Made by a program: the position numbers and the translations under genes. Shown here in pieces: positions 15,750 to 25,699 of a stretch of 64,000 nt of DNA. The first letter of the stretch is position 1. Every line of letters starts with the position of its first letter. Origin of the DNA: Thiomicrorhabdus immobilis (GTDB lineage: Bacteria > Pseudomonadota > Gammaproteobacteria > Thiomicrospirales > Thiomicrospiraceae); the NCBI RefSeq assembly GCF_021654855.1, contig NZ_AP024202.1, positions 1,116,001-1,180,000 of the forward strand, written 5' to 3'. A model generated the notes under the pieces. That model searched no databases. It saw nothing but the letters and a program-made list of their open reading frames with translations, and was not told the origin of the DNA.

Positions 15750-18121
15750 GGGTTGTCATCCTCAGAGTTGTTTTGGGCGCGTTTTAAGGCTGCTCTTTCT
15801 GCGGCCTTTTTGGCCGCATTTTTAGCCGCATTGGCTTTTGCCAATTGCATCGCTTGTTGTTTTTTGTCTGCTTGAGCCTGGGTATCATCAGTATCAACCA
15901 TCCCAGCCGTTTCGCTATCCGATTCAATTTCTGTTGCTTGCTGGGTTTCAGCTTTGCGTTTTTTGGCTGCCGCTCTGGCCGCTTGCATAGCCGCTTTACG
16001 TACCGCCTCTTTTTTAGAAGCGGCGCTTGGTTCCGTGGTTTCGGTTAAATCCTGCGCTTGGTCGGCAACAGGTTTAATCTCTTTTGGAGTGGAAGCCGTT
16101 TGTTCACTGTTACTTTTTAACGATGAATTGTCCTGTTCGGCCTTTTTGGCTAGGGCACGTTTTTTAGCCGCAGCCATCGCTGCGGCTTTGGCAGCTTGCT
16201 TAGGATCTTTTTTCAGAGGTGATTCTGCCAAAGTTGCTTCTTGCTCAGTCTTTTGAGCAGCCTCTTTAGCGGTATCTTGAATATCCGAATTCGCAGTTTT
16301 AACGGTTTGTTCACCCTGTTCGGCTTTTTTGGCTAAGGCACGTTTTTTAGCCGCTTCCATCGCCGCTTTTCTTGCCGCATCTTTTGGGGTTGTTACCGAA
16401 CCATCCTCATTGGTAGCTTGAGTAGCGGCTTGTTTAGCGGCCTCAATCGCTTTACGGCGAGCTGGTGGGATATTATCAGTTGATGCATTATCACTGTCGA
16501 CTGCTGTGTTTTTAGCCGCCGCTCTTTTGGCTGCTGCGGCCTTAGCGGCAGCGGCTGCCGCACTGGCGGCTTTAGGTTTGCTCGCCGCCGTTTCTGTCGG
16601 AGTGTTAGAAGCCTCTTTGGCCGCTTGTTGCTTAACGGCATCTTTTTTGGCTTTTAAACGCGCTTCACGTTCTTGTTTTTCGCGTTCAATTCGAGCCAAT
16701 TTGAATTCATGACGCTGCTTGGCAAGTTCAACCGCTCTCTCTTCGGCATGCATCTCTTTAATTTCAGACTTGGCATGGCGATAATATTGCACTAGAGGAA
16801 TGTGGCTAGGGCAGACGTAGCTACAACATCCACATTCGATACAGTCAAAAACGTTAAGTTTTTCCACCTTATCGAATTCATGGGCTTGGCTATGCCAGTA
16901 CATCTGTTGTGGTAACAGGTTGATTGGACAAGCATCCATACACTCTCCGCAACGGATACATGGCATTTGCATCTCGGTTGGTTCAGGAGGGTTGGCTAAA
17001 ATACAGTTGGTGGTTTTGATGACCGGTACTTGGTTGTCTTGCACCTTGAAGCCCATCATTGGACCCCCCATAATCAACGGATAGTTCAATGGGGCTTTCG
17101 GCGAAGCGGCATTGGCCAAGACCTCAAAAGGTGTACCGATTAGGGCATGGATATTGAATGGCTTGGCCAGTCCTAAGCCGGTCACACTCACTAGGCGTGA
17201 AGTGAGAGGTTCACCAAAACGAACCGCTTTGTAAATGGCCGCATAGGTTGCCACATTCATCATCAATAAACCAATGTCGACAGCGTGCGCTTTGCTTGGC
17301 ATCTCGATACCGGTCAATTCCTGGGTCAGTTGTTTTTGCCCACCCATCGGGTAGACGGTCTCAACCACAATCACTTCAACGATACTGCCTTTTGCTGCGT
17401 TTTGCATGGCTCTTATGGCGGCGGGTTTATTGCTTTCGATGCCGCAAAGCACTTTATCGGAGCCTAAGGCTTTAGCGGTAATTAAAGCGCCTTGGATAAT
17501 CGCATCCGCTTCAGTTTGCATCAATAAATCATCGCAGGTGATGAATGGTTCACATTCCGCACCGTTGATTAATAAGGTATGGATTTTGCCAGACTCGTTC
17601 GGTATTTTTGCATAAGTCGGGAAACCTGCTCCCCCCATGCCGACAATTCCGGCATTCAGAAGAATCTCTTTCAATTCTGCTGGCGAGGTTGGTGAATCTC
17701 CCGAAACCTTGAGAGCATTTTCAATGCTTGTATCCAAGTGATCCGGTTTGATAATGATGGCGATATCTTCCAGGCCGGATGGATGAGGGAGGGTATAGCT
17801 GGCGATGTCCTCAATAACCCCGGAAGTCGGGGCATGAATCGGGACAATCAAAGCTTTATTGGCATCTTTAGATGAACGTGCGATCAATTGGTTTTTTTTG
17901 ACTTTTTCCCCAACTTTGACCAGTAACTCTGCCGGTTGGCCAACTTGCTGTTGCAAAGGCATGATTAAACGCTCAGGAATGATTGGCGAGCGGATAGGTT
18001 GGCTTGCGGAAAGCTCTTTACTGTATTTTGGAAAAATCCCGCCATTGAAACTGTGTAACCAACGTTTTGCTTGCGGATAAATGGGCGCAATGGCTTTAAC
18101 AATACTGGTAAAAACAGACAT
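15746..18121 (-). CDS. rnfC: Rnf/Rsx complex subunit C with long Ala/Lys-rich tail
   Basis: 791 residues. The N-terminal 450 residues are the conserved NADH/FMN-binding and SLBB-type part (GIVGMGGAGFPTYAKI, INGAECEPFITCDD). Two [4Fe-4S] motifs follow, CIRCGECMDACP at about 388 and CIECGCCSYVCP at about 427. The last ~300 residues are low-complexity, with repeated AAKKRALAKKAEQ-type units broken by Ser/Thr/Glu-rich spacers; E. coli RsxC has a comparable repetitive tail. It receives electrons from NADH or ferredoxin at the cytoplasmic face. It starts directly after the rnfB stop. Confidence 0.95.
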   Translation of the reverse strand: MSVFTSIVKAIAPIYPQAKRWLHSFNGGIFPKYSKELSASQPIRSPIIPERLIMPLQQQVGQPAELLVKVGEKVKKNQLIARSSKDANKALIVPIHAPTSGVIEDIASYTLPHPSGLEDIAIIIKPDHLDTSIENALKVSGDSPTSPAELKEILLNAGIVGMGGAGFPTYAKIPNESGKIHTLLINGAECEPFITCDDLLMQTEADAIIQGALITAKALGSDKVLCGIESNKPAAIRAMQNAAKGSIVEVIVVETVYPMGGQKQLTQELTGIEMPSKAHAVDIGLLMMNVATYAAIYKAVRFGEPLTSRLVSVTGLGLAKPFNIHALIGTPFEVLANAASPKAPLNYPLIMGGPMMGFKVQDNQVPVIKTTNCILANPPEPTEMQMPCIRCGECMDACPINLLPQQMYWHSQAHEFDKVEKLNVFDCIECGCCSYVCPSHIPLVQYYRHAKSEIKEMHAEERAVELAKQRHEFKLARIEREKQEREARLKAKKDAVKQQAAKEASNTPTETAASKPKAASAAAAAAKAAAAKRAAAKNTAVDSDNASTDNIPPARRKAIEAAKQAATQATNEDGSVTTPKDAARKAAMEAAKKRALAKKAEQGEQTVKTANSDIQDTAKEAAQKTEQEATLAESPLKKDPKQAAKAAAMAAAKKRALAKKAEQDNSSLKSNSEQTASTPKEIKPVADQAQDLTETTEPSAASKKEAVRKAAMQAARAAAKKRKAETQQATEIESDSETAGMVDTDDTQAQADKKQQAMQLAKANAAKNAAKKAAERAALKRAQNNSEDDNP

Positions 18122-18706
18122 TTAAGAAGGTTCTCCAGTTGTATTGCCCGTTGTACTGGCCGTTGAATTGGCTTTTTGAGCTGGTTCAGGCCATTTCCAA
18201 TTGCGGGTCGAAACCGGAATAGGGCGCATCTCAATACAATCAACCGGACAGACCGGCACACACTTCTCACAGCCGGTGCACTCTTGTTGGATGACGGTAT
18301 GCATCAGTTTCGTGGCTCCCAATATCGCATCGACCGGACACTCTTTAATACATAAAACACAGCCTATACAAAGATCTTCGTTAATGTAAGCAGTCTCTTT
18401 GGGTTTATTCTCTTCTTCTGGAGATTCCATCTCTTTAGGTTCAAGTCCGGTGATTTCCGCGATTTGAATCATGACTTCCGTACCACCCGGTACACACAAG
18501 TTGACTTCTGTCTCGCCATTGGCAAGTGCTTCAGCGTAGGGTTTACAGCCGGGAAAACCGCATTGTCCGCATTGGGTCTGAGGGAGGATTTTATCAATAC
18601 GTTCAGCCACGGGATTACCTTCGACTTTGAACCGTATTGAGGCATAACCCAATAACAGGCCAAATAGAATGGCTAACCCTACAAAGATGACAATCGCTTC
18701 TAACAT
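18122..18706 (-). CDS. rnfB: Rnf/Rsx complex iron-sulfur subunit B
   Basis: 194 residues: an N-terminal membrane anchor (IVIFVGLAILFGLLLGY), a CGQCGFPGC [4Fe-4S] motif with a further Cys downstream (NLCVPGG), and two ferredoxin-type clusters (CIGCVLCIKECP and CTGCEKCVPVCP). It relays electrons between ferredoxin and the other subunits. The gene lies 8 bases after rnfA and abuts rnfC. Confidence 0.96.
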   Translation of the reverse strand: MLEAIVIFVGLAILFGLLLGYASIRFKVEGNPVAERIDKILPQTQCGQCGFPGCKPYAEALANGETEVNLCVPGGTEVMIQIAEITGLEPKEMESPEEENKPKETAYINEDLCIGCVLCIKECPVDAILGATKLMHTVIQQECTGCEKCVPVCPVDCIEMRPIPVSTRNWKWPEPAQKANSTASTTGNTTGEPS

Positions 18707-18714
18707 AACTCTGC

Positions 18715-19290
18715 CTACACCAATCCGCCAAAGCCCATAAAGGCCATTGACATTAAACCGGCGGTAATCAAGGCAATAGGTGCACCTTTGAAAGGCCCAG
18801 GAACATCCGCCACATCGACACGTTCACGAATAGAGGCAAATAACACCATAACCAAGGTGAAGCCGACCGCTGCACCAAAGCCGTATACGGCCGAGGCGAT
18901 AAAGTCGTTTTTTTCACCAACGTTCAATAGAGCCACACCTAAAACAGCGCAGTTTGTGGTGATTAAGGGGAGGTAGATACCCAACACTTGATAAAGTGCA
19001 GGGCTGGTTTTGTGGATGGCCATCTCTGTAAAACCGACTACCGCCGCAATCGCCAAGATAAAGGCGATTGTTTGCAGGTACTCAAGGCCAAATGGCTGAA
19101 GCAGATAAGTGAAAATCAGATAACTTAATACCGATGAAAGGGTTAACACAAAGGTTGTGGCCAATCCCATTCCTAATGCCGCATCGGTTTTCTTGGAAAC
19201 CCCCATAAAAGGGCACAAGCCTAAAAACTTTACCAAGACAAAGTTATTGACCAGTACGGTGCTGATTAGAATGAGAACATATTCTTGCAT
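18715..19290 (-). CDS. rnfA: Rnf/Rsx complex subunit A
   Basis: 191 residues and about six membrane helices, with the family segments [35 protein letters not shown] and [22 protein letters not shown]. It is the partner of RnfE in the membrane core and the first gene of the rnfABCDGE block. A perfect 12-mer palindrome sits 26 bases before its start, at the metG/rnfA boundary. Confidence 0.97.
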   Translation of the reverse strand: MQEYVLILISTVLVNNFVLVKFLGLCPFMGVSKKTDAALGMGLATTFVLTLSSVLSYLIFTYLLQPFGLEYLQTIAFILAIAAVVGFTEMAIHKTSPALYQVLGIYLPLITTNCAVLGVALLNVGEKNDFIASAVYGFGAAVGFTLVMVLFASIRERVDVADVPGPFKGAPIALITAGLMSMAFMGFGGLV

Positions 19291-19316
19291 TAAGTTGATT
19301 TCCTTGTTGGGATTCT

Positions 19317-19328
19317 ACCAGGCCTGGT
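19317..19328. repeat. Palindromic 12-mer ACCAGGCCTGGT, perfect copy 4
   Basis: Perfect copy whose last base is the first base (plus-strand reading) of the metG stop codon. It lies between metG and rnfA, both on the minus strand. Confidence 0.9.
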
Positions 19329-21448
19329 TACTTCACTCTTTGGCCTGGCTTGGCTCCATCGTCAGGCGACAGGATGTATAAATCACTACCACCAGGACCC
19401 GCGGCCAAAACCATGCCTTCTGACATGCCAAAACGCATTTTACGTGGAGCTAAGTTAGCAACCATTACGGTGAGTTTACCGATTAAGTCCTCAGGTTCAT
19501 AGGCGGATTTAATTCCTGCAAACACTTGGCGTTGCTCTAAACCGATGTCTAGGGTCAACTTTAACAGTTTGTCCGCCTCTGGAACCGCTTCAGCATTGAC
19601 GATTTTTGCGATACGTAAATCGATTTTAACAAAATCATCTATGGTGATTTGCTCAGCAATCGGGTCAATTTCGGAATTTGCCGCAGTAGCCGCTGACTTT
19701 TCTGGTTGTGCGACTTGTTTAGCGGTCTTGATTTTAGGCTTTTTATCGTCTTTTTTACCATCAGGTGCAGAAGAGGTATTGGCTAAAGATTCTGCTGAAG
19801 CCTCAATCATCTTTTCAATTTGTGGCATTTCCAAACGTGTCAGCAATGCTTTGAATTTGCTGATTTCGTGGCCCATTAAAGGTTGTTGGACGGCACTCCA
19901 CTCCCAGGCATCCAGGTTTAAAAACTCACGCGCCTTATCTGCGGTGTCAGGAATGACTGGCGCCAAATAGCTCATCAATACTCGGAACAGGTTGATGCCC
20001 ACACTGACCGACTCCAGCAGTTCAGCTTCCTTGCCTTCTTCTTTAGCCAACACCCACGGAGCGGTTTCAGCAATGTATTCGTTGGCTTTGTCCGCTAAGG
20101 CCATGATTTCACGCATGGCATGGCCATACTCACGTTGTTCATACAGTTGTGCAATATTTTCGGATTTATCGGCAAAAGATTGGTATAAAGCGCTGCCTTC
20201 ATTAGACCAATTGCTGGCCAATTTACCATCGAATTTCTTAACCACAAACCCGGCACAGCGGCTTGCGATGTTAACCACTTTACCGACTAAATCTGAGTTG
20301 ACACGCTGGGCAAAGTCTTCAAGGTTCAAGTCGATATCATCAATGCGTGCAGATAATTTTGCGGCATAGTAATAACGCAAGTATTCAGGGTTCAAATGCT
20401 CAAGGTAGGTTTTAGCCATAATGAACGTACCACGAGATTTAGACATTTTTTGGCCGTCAACAGTCAAGAAACCGTGGGCAAAAACCGCATCCGGCGTTCT
20501 AAAGCCTGCGCCAGACAACATGGCCGGCCAGAATAGGGCATGGAAGTTGATGATGTCTTTACCGATAAAGTGATATAGCTCTGTTTTTGAATCGGCTTTC
20601 CAATATTCGTCAAAGTTTAAACCGGATTTGTCGCAGTAGGCTTTAAAACTCGACATGTAGCCAATCGGCGCATCCAGCCAAACATAGAAAAACTTATCTT
20701 TTTCTCCCGGGATTTCAAAGCCAAAATAGGGTGCATCACGAGAGATATCCCAACCACGAAGTCCAGATTCCAGCCACTCATCCAGTTTATTGGCGATTTG
20801 CGACTGCAAGTGCCCGGCATGCGTCCATTCCTTAAGCATATCTTCAAACTGTCCAAGTTCAAAGAACAGGTGGTCGGTCTCTTTTTCGATTGGGGTTGCA
20901 CCTGAAACCGCTGACTTTGGATTGATCAAATCAGTCGGGCTATAGGTGGCACCACACACTTCACAGTTGTCACCATATTGGTCTTCGGCCTTACATTTTG
21001 GGCAAGTCCCTTTAACAAAACGGTCAGGCAAAAACATCTCTTTTTCAGGGTCGTAAGACTGCGTGATGGTTTTGCGCGAAATATAACCTTTAGCATTAAG
21101 CTGGTTATAGATGTATTCGGCAAATTCTTTGTTTTCAGGCGAGTTTGTACTGTGGTAGTGGTCAAATTTGATATTGAAGCCAGCAAAGTCAGTTTGGTGT
21201 TCTTCAGAAGATTTGGCGATTAATTCTTCCGGAGTGATGCCTTCTGCTTGCGCTCTAAGCATGATGGGTGTGCCGTGAGCATCGTCCGCACAGACATAGG
21301 TACATTCATTGCCACGCATTTTTTGAAAACGCGACCAGATATCCGTTTGAATATATTCAACAAGATGGCCAAGGTGAATTGGACCATTGGCATAAGGTAA
21401 TGCACTTGTAATGAGGATTTTTCTTGGGGCTGTTTGCACTTCTGACAT
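19328..21448 (-). CDS. metG: Methionyl-tRNA synthetase
   Basis: 706 residues, class I. The HIGH-equivalent HLGH is in [17 protein letters not shown] is in [13 protein letters not shown], and the zinc-binding knuckle region is CPKC...CEVC. A Lys/Ala-rich linker (about 555-595) leads to a C-terminal EMAP-II-like tRNA-binding domain ([15 protein letters not shown]), which normally mediates dimerisation and tRNA binding. It charges initiator and elongator tRNA-Met. Length matches the long dimeric bacterial type (E. coli 677). It is transcribed divergently from the STAS gene. Confidence 0.97.
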   Translation of the reverse strand: MSEVQTAPRKILITSALPYANGPIHLGHLVEYIQTDIWSRFQKMRGNECTYVCADDAHGTPIMLRAQAEGITPEELIAKSSEEHQTDFAGFNIKFDHYHSTNSPENKEFAEYIYNQLNAKGYISRKTITQSYDPEKEMFLPDRFVKGTCPKCKAEDQYGDNCEVCGATYSPTDLINPKSAVSGATPIEKETDHLFFELGQFEDMLKEWTHAGHLQSQIANKLDEWLESGLRGWDISRDAPYFGFEIPGEKDKFFYVWLDAPIGYMSSFKAYCDKSGLNFDEYWKADSKTELYHFIGKDIINFHALFWPAMLSGAGFRTPDAVFAHGFLTVDGQKMSKSRGTFIMAKTYLEHLNPEYLRYYYAAKLSARIDDIDLNLEDFAQRVNSDLVGKVVNIASRCAGFVVKKFDGKLASNWSNEGSALYQSFADKSENIAQLYEQREYGHAMREIMALADKANEYIAETAPWVLAKEEGKEAELLESVSVGINLFRVLMSYLAPVIPDTADKAREFLNLDAWEWSAVQQPLMGHEISKFKALLTRLEMPQIEKMIEASAESLANTSSAPDGKKDDKKPKIKTAKQVAQPEKSAATAANSEIDPIAEQITIDDFVKIDLRIAKIVNAEAVPEADKLLKLTLDIGLEQRQVFAGIKSAYEPEDLIGKLTVMVANLAPRKMRFGMSEGMVLAAGPGGSDLYILSPDDGAKPGQRVK

Positions 21449-21778
21449 TGTTGGGTTTCCACTTTCCTAATTAGGTTTTAAGCGCGGCTTTTTAGGATGA
21501 GTTTTATTAGCGATTTTTATATGAAAATTTACAGGTAAATAATACAAACGGAAAAACGCTAAAGACGCCTGTGCTTAATATCTTTAAATAAGCCGGATAT
21601 TATATTGTTTTTTCCTGTTTTTGTATGGATTGTTTGCATTAAACTGAGTAAGTTATAATGTGGTTTGTAAAAAAATGCTAAAGCTAGGTAAAGAAGGTTT
21701 TTTGATTTCTACTTCAGGTATGCTTTATTTCAAAGTCTGTGAAAATTCAGCTAATAAAACAAAAAAGAAGAATGTTTG
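21449..21778. promoter_or_regulatory. Divergent promoter region between metG and the STAS gene
   Basis: No gene is seen. A consensus -10 TATAAT at 21654-21659 faces the STAS gene. ATTATA at 21599-21604 reads TATAAT on the minus strand, facing metG. Good -35 boxes at 17 bases are not obvious for either. The two elements are about 50 bases apart, so the promoters could interfere or share a regulator. Confidence 0.4.
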
Positions 21779-22093
21779 ATGGGTATGGTGGCTAAAGAAC
21801 AAGATGGGGTGGTAACGATTCAACTGGGCGGCAGTTTTGATGTTAGCCAGTATGAAAAGTTTAAAACCATATGTAAGAAATATGATTCCAGTGAAAATCG
21901 TTTTAAGATAGATTTTGCAAAAACCCTCTATATGGATAGTTCAGCTTTGGGTATGTTGTTGCTTCTGCGAGAGCAGACTAAGGGTGATAAAGAAAGAGTT
22001 AAGCTGGTGAATGTAAGCGGCACGGTGAATAAAATACTTGAGGTGGCACACTTCAATCAGTTGTTTACCATTTGTGAAGATGGTGCGGATTAA
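21779..22093 (+). CDS. STAS-domain anti-sigma factor antagonist
   Basis: About 104 residues, a lone STAS domain. The family phosphorylation-site loop is MDSSALGMLLLLRE, where the Ser after Asp is the usual target. The flanking strands FKIDFAKTLY and VKLVNVSGTVNKILEVAHF fit the fold. Such proteins bind an anti-sigma or effector protein depending on phosphorylation, and are dephosphorylated by PP2C enzymes. The receiver-PP2C protein at 9474 is a candidate partner, although it is not adjacent. The ATG at 21779 is preferred to the TTG before it; an ATG at 21785 is also possible. A strong terminator follows. Confidence 0.85.
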   Translation: MGMVAKEQDGVVTIQLGGSFDVSQYEKFKTICKKYDSSENRFKIDFAKTLYMDSSALGMLLLLREQTKGDKERVKLVNVSGTVNKILEVAHFNQLFTICEDGAD

Positions 22094-22149
22094 TCACCTG
22101 TTCGGATTAACCTTTAGGGTATAAGACATAAGAAAGTAAAAAAGAACAC

Positions 22150-22193
22150 AAAAAGGCCATTTAATCCAGTCTAGAGATTAAATGGCCTTTTTT
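22150..22193. terminator. Bidirectional terminator between STAS gene and apbC
   Basis: A perfect 17-bp stem, AAAAAGGCCATTTAATC with its inverse, separated by a 9-base loop. A-run and T-run ends allow use in both directions between convergent genes. It is not built on the 12-mer. Confidence 0.9.
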
Positions 22194-22231
22194 ATTTTTG
22201 GGTTTGAGCCAATTCTAAAGTTAGGTGATTA

Positions 22232-23356
22232 TTAGTTGTTTTGAATCACGATGTTTGGGAATACATTGGCATAGTTGCGTTTTTTAATGCCAACTTGAGC
22301 ACTGATTTTATGCGCTATGTGGCGGTATTTTTGGGCGATTTCACTATTGGGTTCAGCCGTTACGGTTGGTTTGCCTTGATCAGCTTCTTCACGAATACGT
22401 TTGTCCAGCGGTAACGCGCCTAAAAACTCCACTTTATATTCCTTAGCCATGTTTTCACCGCCGTGTGCTCCAAAAATCGCCTCTTCATGACCACAGTTGC
22501 TACAGATGTGGGTGCTCATGTTTTCAATAATGCCAAGCACCGGAATTTCAACTTTCTCAAACATTTTCAAGCCTTTTTTGGCATCAATCAACGAGACTTG
22601 CTGCGGAGTGGTCACAATCACAGAGCCGGTTACCGGTATTTGTTGGGAAAGGGTAAGTTGAACATCACCTGTTCCAGGCGGTAGGTCAATCACAAGATAG
22701 TCCAAATCATCCCAGTTGGTCTCTTTCAATAGCTGGGTTAGCGTTTGTGTCACAATCGGGCCGCGCCAAATCATCGGTGAATCTTCTTCAATCAAGGCGC
22801 CGATTGACATGACCTGTAAACCATAGGCCGACAAAGGTTGCATACTTTTACCGTCTATTGAAACCGGCTTGCTGGTGATATTGAGCATGGTCGGGATGCT
22901 CGGACCATAAATATCGGCATCCAATAGACCAACATTGGCGCCTTCTTGTTGCAATGCTAAAGCGATATTTACCGAAGTGGTCGATTTCCCGACCCCACCT
23001 TTGCCTGAAGCAATGGCAATGATGTTTTTGATATTAGGAAGCGGGGAGACACCTTTTTGCGCATCGTGCGCGACGATTTTGGTGGCAAATTTTATCTCTA
23101 CCGATTCAATTTCATCCAACTGTAAAAGTTCATGTTTGATGTTTTGTTCGATGCTTGGCCATAAGCTTTTGCAAGGGTAAGGCATGCTGACAGTCAGTTT
23201 TAGATGGCCTTTTTTGAGCTGCAAGTCTGAAAATGCTTTTAGGCTATCCAGGTCCTGTTTTGTCATCGGATCGCTACAGGCCTTGAATTTATGGCTCAGT
23301 TTTTCTTGTAATTCGGCGGAAATGCCATTGCCAAAAAGAGAATTGAGAATGCCCAT
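22232..23356 (-). CDS. apbC: Iron-sulfur cluster carrier ATPase ApbC/Mrp
   Basis: 374 residues. An N-terminal MIP18/DUF59-like region of about 90 residues precedes the P-loop NTPase domain, with the deviant Walker A SGKGGVGKST near 116-125, LLDADIYGPSIP, and VIDLPPGTGD as Walker B. The metal-binding CXXC is in HICSNCGHEE. It is a dimeric scaffold that delivers Fe-S clusters to apo-proteins in the cytoplasm. It is monocistronic, divergent from mutL, with a 12-mer palindrome in the shared 341-base upstream region. Confidence 0.95.
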   Translation of the reverse strand: MGILNSLFGNGISAELQEKLSHKFKACSDPMTKQDLDSLKAFSDLQLKKGHLKLTVSMPYPCKSLWPSIEQNIKHELLQLDEIESVEIKFATKIVAHDAQKGVSPLPNIKNIIAIASGKGGVGKSTTSVNIALALQQEGANVGLLDADIYGPSIPTMLNITSKPVSIDGKSMQPLSAYGLQVMSIGALIEEDSPMIWRGPIVTQTLTQLLKETNWDDLDYLVIDLPPGTGDVQLTLSQQIPVTGSVIVTTPQQVSLIDAKKGLKMFEKVEIPVLGIIENMSTHICSNCGHEEAIFGAHGGENMAKEYKVEFLGALPLDKRIREEADQGKPTVTAEPNSEIAQKYRHIAHKISAQVGIKKRNYANVFPNIVIQNN

Positions 23357-23544
23357 GTGTTTACCTTTGCATTGTCTGCATTAAATTGATTAGAAGACTG
23401 ACTATTTTAACAGTTATGCTGCTGATAAAAAGGCCATAAATTACAAGGGAACTTTGTTTAAGCGGTTTAATGAAAAGTTTTGGATGGGTTAATGTGATGT
23501 TATTGGGATGGTCAACGGTTTTTTGATTCCGTTTTTTTAAAGCC

Positions 23545-23556
23545 ACCAGGCCTGGT
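23545..23556. repeat. Palindromic 12-mer ACCAGGCCTGGT, perfect copy 5
   Basis: Perfect copy in the 341-base divergent gap between apbC and mutL (23357-23697), upstream of the mutL promoter. Apart from this and the promoter the gap shows nothing. Confidence 0.9.
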
Positions 23557-23633
23557 TGTTTGTCGGCGTAAGGTGGATGGTGCGGCTATCTAGTTTTGAT
23601 TAGCTTTGTTAAACGTTTATTGACTGTCTTTGG

Positions 23634-23642
23634 TGTTATAAT
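23634..23642 (+). promoter_or_regulatory. Extended -10 promoter element for mutL
   Basis: TGTTATAAT matches the extended -10 consensus. The predicted start near 23649 is about 49 bases before the ATG at 23698. It would lie inside the coding region if mutL began at the upstream in-frame codon at 23596, which argues for the shorter protein. Confidence 0.6.
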
Positions 23643-23697
23643 CTTTGCCAATTTTTTATTGTATTTGTTGTGTAGACAAAGGATTCTCAGGCGTTTA

Positions 23698-25638
23698 ATG
23701 AGACAGAATATTGAACAACTCCCAAGTTATTTAGCGGATCAGATTGCAGCGGGTGAAGTGGTCGAGCGCCCTGCATCGGTAGTCAAAGAGTTGCTGGAAA
23801 ACGCACTCGACTCAGGCGCTTCTCAAATTGAGATATTGATTGAGGAAGGCGGTGAGAAATCGATTGTGATTTCCGATAATGGTTATGGCATTCCCAAAGA
23901 TGAATTGTTGTTGGCGGTAAGTCGGCACGCCACCAGTAAAATCAAGACGGGCTCCGATTTGGCGGCAGTGGCGACCCTAGGGTTTCGTGGTGAAGCCTTA
24001 GCGAGTATCAGTTCGGTTTCACGTTTTGAGATTGTCAGCCGTCATGAGTCGGATTCGGCTGCCTGGAAATTATCAGCCGAGGGCGAGGGGGCGTGGGCAA
24101 TGCCACAGCCTACAGCCGGAAAGGTCGGTACTCGAGTGACCGTAAGCGACCTGTTTTTTAATACTCCGGCACGGAAAAAATTCCTACGCAGTGCTAAAAC
24201 GGAGTTTTCACAAATCGACCAGCTGGTGAAGCGAGTGATGCTGAGTCGACCGAATGTTGGTTTTAAGCTGGTGCATAACCAAAAAGTGGTTAGACAAGTT
24301 TTTGCGGTTGATGATGAGGTCAGCTTGCAAAAGCGCTTGAGCCAGTTGATGGGGGCGGTGTTTGTTCAGCAGTCTTTAGCGATTGCTTTTGAAACCCAAG
24401 ATATAAAATTATCTGGCTGGGTGGGATTGCCCACATTCAACCGTAGTCAAACCGATATGCAGTATATCTTTGTGAATGGTCGTATCGTTCGTGATCGTTT
24501 GCTCTCTTATGCGGTAAAACAAGCTTATGCCGATGTGCTTTATCATGGACGTCATCCTGCATATCTGATTTTTATCGAGATGCCTCATGATTTGGTGGAT
24601 GTGAATGTGCATCCCGCCAAATACGAGGTGCGTTTTGCCAATGGTCGCTGGGTATATGACTTTTTACGCCGTAGTGTTCGAGAAGCGGTCGCTAAGCCGG
24701 TGGTTTCCGAAACCGGGACCGGCGCTTCGTTAGAGTCGATAATGCACTCAGGTGGCGATGTGTCTTCGGCAACGCCGAACTACTCGCTGTATTCTAATGG
24801 GCGTCAGACGCAAAATTCCTACACCCAAGAAAACATGAGTTTTCAAGCGCCAATCGATTCGTTGGAGAGTTCAGCGGGGTTCAGTGGTTTTGGGGGGAGT
24901 GCTTCAGTCGGCGCTGGTGGGAGTTATAATGCGACTTTGGCGGACATTATCCAGCAACGCCGTCAAGACGGTGGTGTGGCCCACTCTTTTGGTGTGTCTG
25001 AAAATGGTGCCGAATATGGCGGAGGTCAAAACTCTGATGAACAGAATGCAAATATGCCTATGTTGGGTTTTGCCAAAGCGCAGCTGCATGGGGTTTTTAT
25101 CTTGGCTGAAAATCAACAAGGCCTGGTCTTGGTGGATATGCATGCCGCCCATGAGCGAGTGGTTTATGAACGATTTAAAAAGCAATGGCAAGCAGACCGT
25201 TTGATCAGCCAGCCGTTGTTGGTACCAATGGCGATGGCATTTGAGCAATCCCAAATTGCTGTTTGGGAAGAGTATCAAGAGTTGTTTGAAAAGCTTGGTT
25301 TTGAGCTTGAGGCGCTTGGTCCAGAGCAGTTGAAAGTGACCGCCGTTCCTGTTCTGTTGGCGAAAAGTGATATAGCAGGCTTGGTGAATGACATGATTGC
25401 CGATTTAGCGGTGGCAGGGCAAACTCAGCAAGTAGAAGAACGCATTAATGAGATTTTGTCGACAATGGCGTGCCACGGCTCGGTTCGCGCCAATCGCCAG
25501 TTGAGTATCGCTGAGATGAATGCTTTATTGCGTGAGATGGAAATAACCGAACGTTCGGATCAATGTAACCATGGGCGACCAACTTGGGTACAACTTTCGA
25601 TGGACCAGTTGGATAGTTTGTTTATGCGCGGTCAGTGA
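23698..25638 (+). CDS. mutL: DNA mismatch repair protein MutL, endonuclease type
   Basis: 646 residues from the ATG at 23698, giving the standard start RQNIEQLPSYLADQIAAGEVVERP. The GHKL ATPase has ELLENALDSGA, DNGYGI and TLGFRGEALASI. A low-complexity linker spans about 340-465. The C-terminal domain carries D480-M-H-A-X2-E486-X4-E491, ACHGSVRANRQL and CNHGRPTW, which are the metal-binding endonuclease motifs of MutL proteins from species without MutH. The usual Gln after the first Asp is Met here. It couples MutS recognition to strand incision. It heads the mutL-miaA-hfq-hflX superoperon. A one-mismatch 12-mer lies inside at 25116. Confidence 0.96.
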   Translation: MRQNIEQLPSYLADQIAAGEVVERPASVVKELLENALDSGASQIEILIEEGGEKSIVISDNGYGIPKDELLLAVSRHATSKIKTGSDLAAVATLGFRGEALASISSVSRFEIVSRHESDSAAWKLSAEGEGAWAMPQPTAGKVGTRVTVSDLFFNTPARKKFLRSAKTEFSQIDQLVKRVMLSRPNVGFKLVHNQKVVRQVFAVDDEVSLQKRLSQLMGAVFVQQSLAIAFETQDIKLSGWVGLPTFNRSQTDMQYIFVNGRIVRDRLLSYAVKQAYADVLYHGRHPAYLIFIEMPHDLVDVNVHPAKYEVRFANGRWVYDFLRRSVREAVAKPVVSETGTGASLESIMHSGGDVSSATPNYSLYSNGRQTQNSYTQENMSFQAPIDSLESSAGFSGFGGSASVGAGGSYNATLADIIQQRRQDGGVAHSFGVSENGAEYGGGQNSDEQNANMPMLGFAKAQLHGVFILAENQQGLVLVDMHAAHERVVYERFKKQWQADRLISQPLLVPMAMAFEQSQIAVWEEYQELFEKLGFELEALGPEQLKVTAVPVLLAKSDIAGLVNDMIADLAVAGQTQQVEERINEILSTMACHGSVRANRQLSIAEMNALLREMEITERSDQCNHGRPTWVQLSMDQLDSLFMRGQ

Positions 25639-25699
25639 TGTCAGAAGAAAACAGATAAGTTCATACACAACAGCAAAAAAATAGAAAGCAAAGGCAAGC

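Noticed and set aside
15845-16712. Plus-strand frames rich in Ala and Leu across rnfC
   Set aside because: Shadows of the low-complexity rnfC tail on the opposite strand; no ribosome sites and no recognisable domain.
23596-23697. Longer MutL start
   Set aside because: The extra 34 residues are hydrophobic and unlike any MutL; the extended -10 promoter at 23634 lies inside them.
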